The notes beneath the pieces were generated by a model, which saw only the letters and a list, made by a program, of their open reading frames with translations, searched no databases and was not told where the DNA came from. From assembly GCA_007117065.1 (NCBI GenBank), contig SKHI01000012.1, forward strand, positions 1-41,622: a stretch of DNA of 41,622 nt, written 5' to 3'. The position numbers and the translations under genes are program-made. Source of the stretch: Candidatus Woesearchaeota archaeon. GTDB taxonomy: Archaea; Nanobdellota; Nanobdellia; Woesearchaeales; SKIA01. Shown piece by piece: positions 37,941-41,622 of this stretch; position 1 is the stretch's first letter, and every line of letters begins with the position of its first letter.

Positions 37941-37979
37941 GTTTGAGAAGACCGCTAAGCGGTCCGCCTACTCTTAAAC
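37941..37979. other. intergenic stem-loop between convergent genes
   Basis: GTTTGAGA.../...TCTTAAAC outer arms (one G-U) and GACCGC-TAA-GCGGTC inner arms. Confidence 0.5.
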
Positions 37980-38036
37980 CATAAAGACATACAGATAATA
38001 ATAAAAATATTTTTTGAATGGAAGTCTAATCCTTGT

Positions 38037-38651
38037 TTATTCCCACCCATCGCCACGAAGTACATCAGCGTGTTGCGCGTGTACGCGAGCGTAGAATGTT
38101 GTTCCTGTTGGGCAGATGTGGCACGCCATACAAACTGCTTCTGCTGTTGTGCTTGAGGTAATAAACGCATCTATTCCTAACAGAGCGTAGTAATTCATCA
38201 TTCTGTCCTCCGCAGTACTTCCAATCATTTCATCCCACGGATATGGGTCACATTGCATTGGTGAGAGAGTGAGTTGTATTTCTTCCTGTATCTCTTCCTG
38301 TGTATACTCATTCCACACACCATTCAGAATAGCCCGCACGATTTCTTGTTCTTGTATCAGAACTTCAACTGTATGTTGTCGTACACCCTCATGATCTTGA
38401 GTTACAAATGTAAATGTCATAACGTGCTGTTCCGGATAGCTTTCAAGTACGTAGTATTCCGTTAGTGTGAGTTCTGAACCGTTCTGTTGGGCATATGTTG
38501 GTGCTTGTCGTATCCAGTCTTGTGCGAGGCGAAGTTCAGGGGTTTCAAAAGAAGGATTCTGTGCATCGTCTTCAATAGGCACAGGCGTATCAACAGTAGC
38601 GCATGCACTCAGTATCAATAATACGCCTAATAGTACTGGTATATGTTTCAT
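38037..38651 (-). CDS. lipoprotein with C-terminal CxxCxxCP motif
   Basis: MKHIPVLLGVLLILSAC lipobox; ...EAVCMACHICPTGTTFYARVH. Confidence 0.7.
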   Translation of the reverse strand: MKHIPVLLGVLLILSACATVDTPVPIEDDAQNPSFETPELRLAQDWIRQAPTYAQQNGSELTLTEYYVLESYPEQHVMTFTFVTQDHEGVRQHTVEVLIQEQEIVRAILNGVWNEYTQEEIQEEIQLTLSPMQCDPYPWDEMIGSTAEDRMMNYYALLGIDAFITSSTTAEAVCMACHICPTGTTFYARVHAQHADVLRGDGWE

Positions 38652-38777
38652 ACTATCTTACAGGACATACTCCTTTATATGTTCTTTGATAGGTCCAACA
38701 GCCTTTGTATTTAAAAAAAAAATGAAATATTTCGCCTAAAGTAATACTTATATACCAAAGGAATGGCACTAGGTACT

Positions 38778-39476
38778 ATGGATTCTGATTCGAGCGCTAT
38801 ACTAAAAAAGATCAGCAAGTATCTTACTGAGGAATTCAATGTAGAAGCACTCATACTCTGTGGATCGCGCTATGTTGGCGATTATAAAAAACATTCTGAT
38901 TGGGATGTGAAGGCTTTTGTACGAAACCCACAAGATATTTCTCGCCACAAACAACCTCCAAGACTAGACGGAATCGATCTTGAATGCACGTTTCATAGCA
39001 TACACACACATTTTTCCTGGGAAGAATTTGGACTAAAACTACGCTTTAGTGGAATAGTATTTGATAATGAAGAACAATCTGCAAAACGAGTGCGAGATCA
39101 AGCACACAGTGAATATGCTAAGGGTCCAAAAAAATGGAGTGCCTACTATGCTCTTGGAAGAATAGAGAGAGTGAAGAGATATGAACAAAAGTTTAGAGAC
39201 TGTCTTGAAAGTAACAATCATCACGAACTCTTTCAAAGAATTGCCTGGCATTTTTTAGAAAATACGTATACTTGGTGGTACGGAGTACGTGGAGAGTGGG
39301 AGCCAAGGCCTCAACAAATCTTTGAGGATATCAAAAAACGGGATCCGCAATTTTATTCCTACCTTGAGATAATATTTACGAGTACGAATAATGAGCAAAA
39401 AGTAGCAGCATTTCGTGACCTGCACAAGTATTTTTTCGCCTCAGAAGAGTTTCAAAAAATAATTCAAGACGACTAA
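38778..39476 (+). CDS. nucleotidyltransferase-domain protein
   Basis: LILCGSRYVGDYKKHSDWDVKAFV; helical C-terminal domain. Start 38778 about 27 nt after TATA CTTATATA. Confidence 0.75.
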   Translation: MDSDSSAILKKISKYLTEEFNVEALILCGSRYVGDYKKHSDWDVKAFVRNPQDISRHKQPPRLDGIDLECTFHSIHTHFSWEEFGLKLRFSGIVFDNEEQSAKRVRDQAHSEYAKGPKKWSAYYALGRIERVKRYEQKFRDCLESNNHHELFQRIAWHFLENTYTWWYGVRGEWEPRPQQIFEDIKKRDPQFYSYLEIIFTSTNNEQKVAAFRDLHKYFFASEEFQKIIQDD

Positions 39477-39692
39477 GGTATCGTTGTCCGTTTCTCCATA
39501 TCCTATCCAATCCCAGGCGATGAGTCGTATATGTGCCGGTAGTTTTTTTGCGAGCTGTTCAAAGGAATCTTTTGCATTTAACCCAAAACCATGCTTTGCA
39601 AGAATCGTTATTGTTCCACTCTGATTCCAGATACAGACTCTGGCGAAAATACGTCTTCCCATAAACTGCATTGGTACTCGTTTTGACTCCAC
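39441..39692 (-). pseudogene. truncated alpha/beta hydrolase fragment
   Basis: ITILAKHGFGLNAKDSFEQLAKKLPAHIRLIAWDWIGYGETDND resembles the hydrolase N-terminus, then terminates; no nucleophile elbow. Confidence 0.5.
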
Positions 39693-39771
39693 TACACTTC
39701 GATTTACTGCACACCTCTTAAAGGTTTGTTAAAGAGCGATCATTTTTATAGGATTTATGCGTACGCAAAGT

Positions 39772-40506
39772 ATGTTTCGTCTTATATTACAGGTAGTAAC
39801 AAGCCTTTTTGTTGCCTATGCTCTCTTGCTCTGTATTCTTTTTTTATTTCAAAATTATCTGTTATACTTTCCTAATGATGATGTGTTCGACGAATGCTCT
39901 TCATTTGAACAAGTAATCGTCAATGATATACGGCTACATGTCGATATGCGTTCAAGCGATATCCTTGTGTTATATCATGGTAATGCTGGAAGCGCCTGCC
40001 AAAGAGAGCAGTTTAGAAACTTCACTAATCGTTCAATTATTATTCTTGAGTACCCTGGCTTTGGTGGCGACGATACGCGCCCTTCAGAACAACGAATAAA
40101 ACAGGCGGTTTGGGAGGTGCATCGGCATGTTTCTTCACTTAATCCCAGATCTGTTGTGGTCATGGGTGAAAGTATTGGTTCTTCTTTTGCTTCATATCAT
40201 GCTACTTTAGGTGGTGTTGATCGTCTTATCCTCCTCTCACCATTTGATAGACTTTCTTCTGTTGTTCGTATGCACTACCCTTATGTTCCCCTCTTCTTGT
40301 TACGTGAAGAGCATCCTGTAACAGATTATTTAGAGCGTTTTTCTGGTCCAGTGTTTGTGATGCATGGTTCTGCTGATACTGTCGTTCCTGCTCGCTTGAG
40401 TGAGTCATTGTCTTCTCAAAGAGTCCTTATTAGGGGAGCAGGTCATAACGATTTATTCACGTTCAGTCAATCAAGAGAAATATTAAGAGAGTGGTTAGAA
40501 GACTGA
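39772..40506 (+). CDS. alpha/beta hydrolase (BEM46/ABHD13-like)
   Basis: DILVLYHGNAGSA, IILEYPGFGGDDTRPSEQ, VVVMGESIGSSFASYHA (GxSxG), VFVMHGSADTVVPA, GAGHNDL. Start 39772 about 25 nt after TATA. Confidence 0.85.
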   Translation: MFRLILQVVTSLFVAYALLLCILFLFQNYLLYFPNDDVFDECSSFEQVIVNDIRLHVDMRSSDILVLYHGNAGSACQREQFRNFTNRSIIILEYPGFGGDDTRPSEQRIKQAVWEVHRHVSSLNPRSVVVMGESIGSSFASYHATLGGVDRLILLSPFDRLSSVVRMHYPYVPLFLLREEHPVTDYLERFSGPVFVMHGSADTVVPARLSESLSSQRVLIRGAGHNDLFTFSQSREILREWLED

Positions 40507-40604
40507 TAATAAATAATTTAGACTAAAGAGCCTAGATTTTGAAAAATGAGAGTCTTGCTATATTGTGTCCAGTCTTGAGTTTACAAGCGAGCTTTGAAGA
40601 TTGA

Positions 40605-40904
40605 CTATATTAACTCCTCATGCAAAAAGATATGTTGTGAAGCTACATCTAAACATGTGCGAGTGAACGTGTTTTTTGTTGCTGTTTTGATCTCTGTTAA
40701 AGTAAAATCTTCCAATGGTTTTCTCGCAACAGACACGAGTAAATCTATCTCTTTCTCTAACTATCCGCTTTTATGGATGTTTTCAGCAAGTCTTGTTCCG
40801 ATTTTGTTAACAAGCTGAATGGCTCTAATTTGATTATTGGCAAAGTCGCTATCGCTGTGTAAAATCCCTACAGGGATGGTATCTTCGATAGTTTGCGTTT
40901 GCAT
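40605..40904 (-). pseudogene. small gene interrupted by one in-frame TAG
   Basis: MQTQTIEDTIPVGILHSDSDFANNQIRAIQLVNKIGTRLAENIHKSG*LEKEIDLLVSVARKPLEDFTLTEIKTATKNTFTRTCLDVASQHIFLHEELI*; TAG at 40763-40761; TATA about 26 nt upstream. Confidence 0.55.
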
Positions 40905-40922
40905 ACCTGCAAGATGTTAAGG

Positions 40923-40938
40923 AATATTTATAAATATT
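40923..40938. promoter_or_regulatory. palindromic TATA element AATATTTATAAATATT
   Basis: Perfect 16-bp palindrome about 26 nt from the minus ATG (40904) and about 28 nt from a plus ATG (40959). Confidence 0.5.
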
Positions 40939-40958
40939 TCTTTAGTTGCTATTGATAA

Positions 40959-41154
40959 ATGACAAAATATTGTGCTGTCAGGTAAACCCCACCATTCATC
41001 AATAAAAAATTCCATATCACAACTCAAAAATGTTACGAATTATTTCCACGCCTTACAGGACCTCCTTTCGGTTCAGACGTCTAGCAGCAATCATGCTAAA
41101 AAAAATCGACTAAATATAGAAAGAGCTCTGGAGTTAGCTTCATTTATCCACTAA
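40959..41154 (+). pseudogene. possible frameshifted small gene
   Basis: ATG 40959 (MTKYCAVR*) then, after a frame change, LSGKPHHSSIKNSISQLKNVTNYFHALQDLLSVQ...ALELASFIH*. Confidence 0.3.
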
Positions 41155-41622
41155 TAGCGTATTAAAATTAGCAATATAGCTCCCTCGTTGTTCGTCCAAA
41201 CCCAAAATAACGATATATGAACTATATTGCAGTACTGCCCTGTATAATGAAATTAACAGATAAATTGATTCAAGATTATATTTCCCATCTGCTACATATC
41301 AACTATGAGTCATCACAAAAAGTGAATAAGCTAATTTACTCTCGCACCCCCATCTTGATGTAGCGTTCTAACAAGATCTCCTTTTTTAACTATTTACCCA
41401 TCCTAAGCAGTCGAATCAATGTGATGACGTGCTGATACTAATCTGCTCCCATCTGACCCGATTTAACTATTCATAAAACAAGCACATGACTACGTACCAA
41501 AGCCACCAACAGCATTCCATTCATATATAAAAACTTCATCAAACGCTTGTTCTGATAATAACAAATAAAACAGAATAAAAACAGTGCTTTCATAAACATT
41601 AAAAAACCGTAAAAATCCACAA

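Overview
The window is a compact, AT-rich archaeal chromosome segment. I infer a DPANN-type lineage from the archaeal 16S rRNA 5' end, eL41, eL35, TrmB/wHTH regulators, leaderless TATA-box promoters and an intron-containing tRNA. From left to right it contains: the 5' part of a 16S rRNA gene (minus); a tiny eL41 ORF missing from the ORF track; tRNA-Gly(GCC); an intron-containing tRNA-Ile(UAU); tRNA-Glu(UUC); metabolic and housekeeping genes (metallophosphoesterase, IMPase, glucan phosphorylase, PGI, SNF2 helicase, type-4 UDG, dTMP kinase, XerA, eL35, FAD synthase-like, RdgB, ProS); a 6.4-kb operon of large membrane, coiled-coil and beta-rich proteins; and a photolyase/photolyase/YaaA stress cluster. 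Main points of interest: (1) a 57-bp perfect direct repeat of the tRNA-Glu 3' end bounding a 1.53-kb methyltransferase/TrmB cassette with no integrase; (2) the uncharacterised 17.1-23.5 kb operon with paralogous membrane modules, an internal ~443-aa duplication and low-complexity linkers; (3) a Hel308-like protein that stops at the RecA1 domain boundary; (4) a prokaryotic (6-4)-photolyase-type protein lacking the Fe-S cysteine loop; (5) an intron-bearing tRNA-Ile(UAU); (6) palindromic TATA elements shared by divergent leaderless genes. All assignments come from reading the sequence; no database searches were run.
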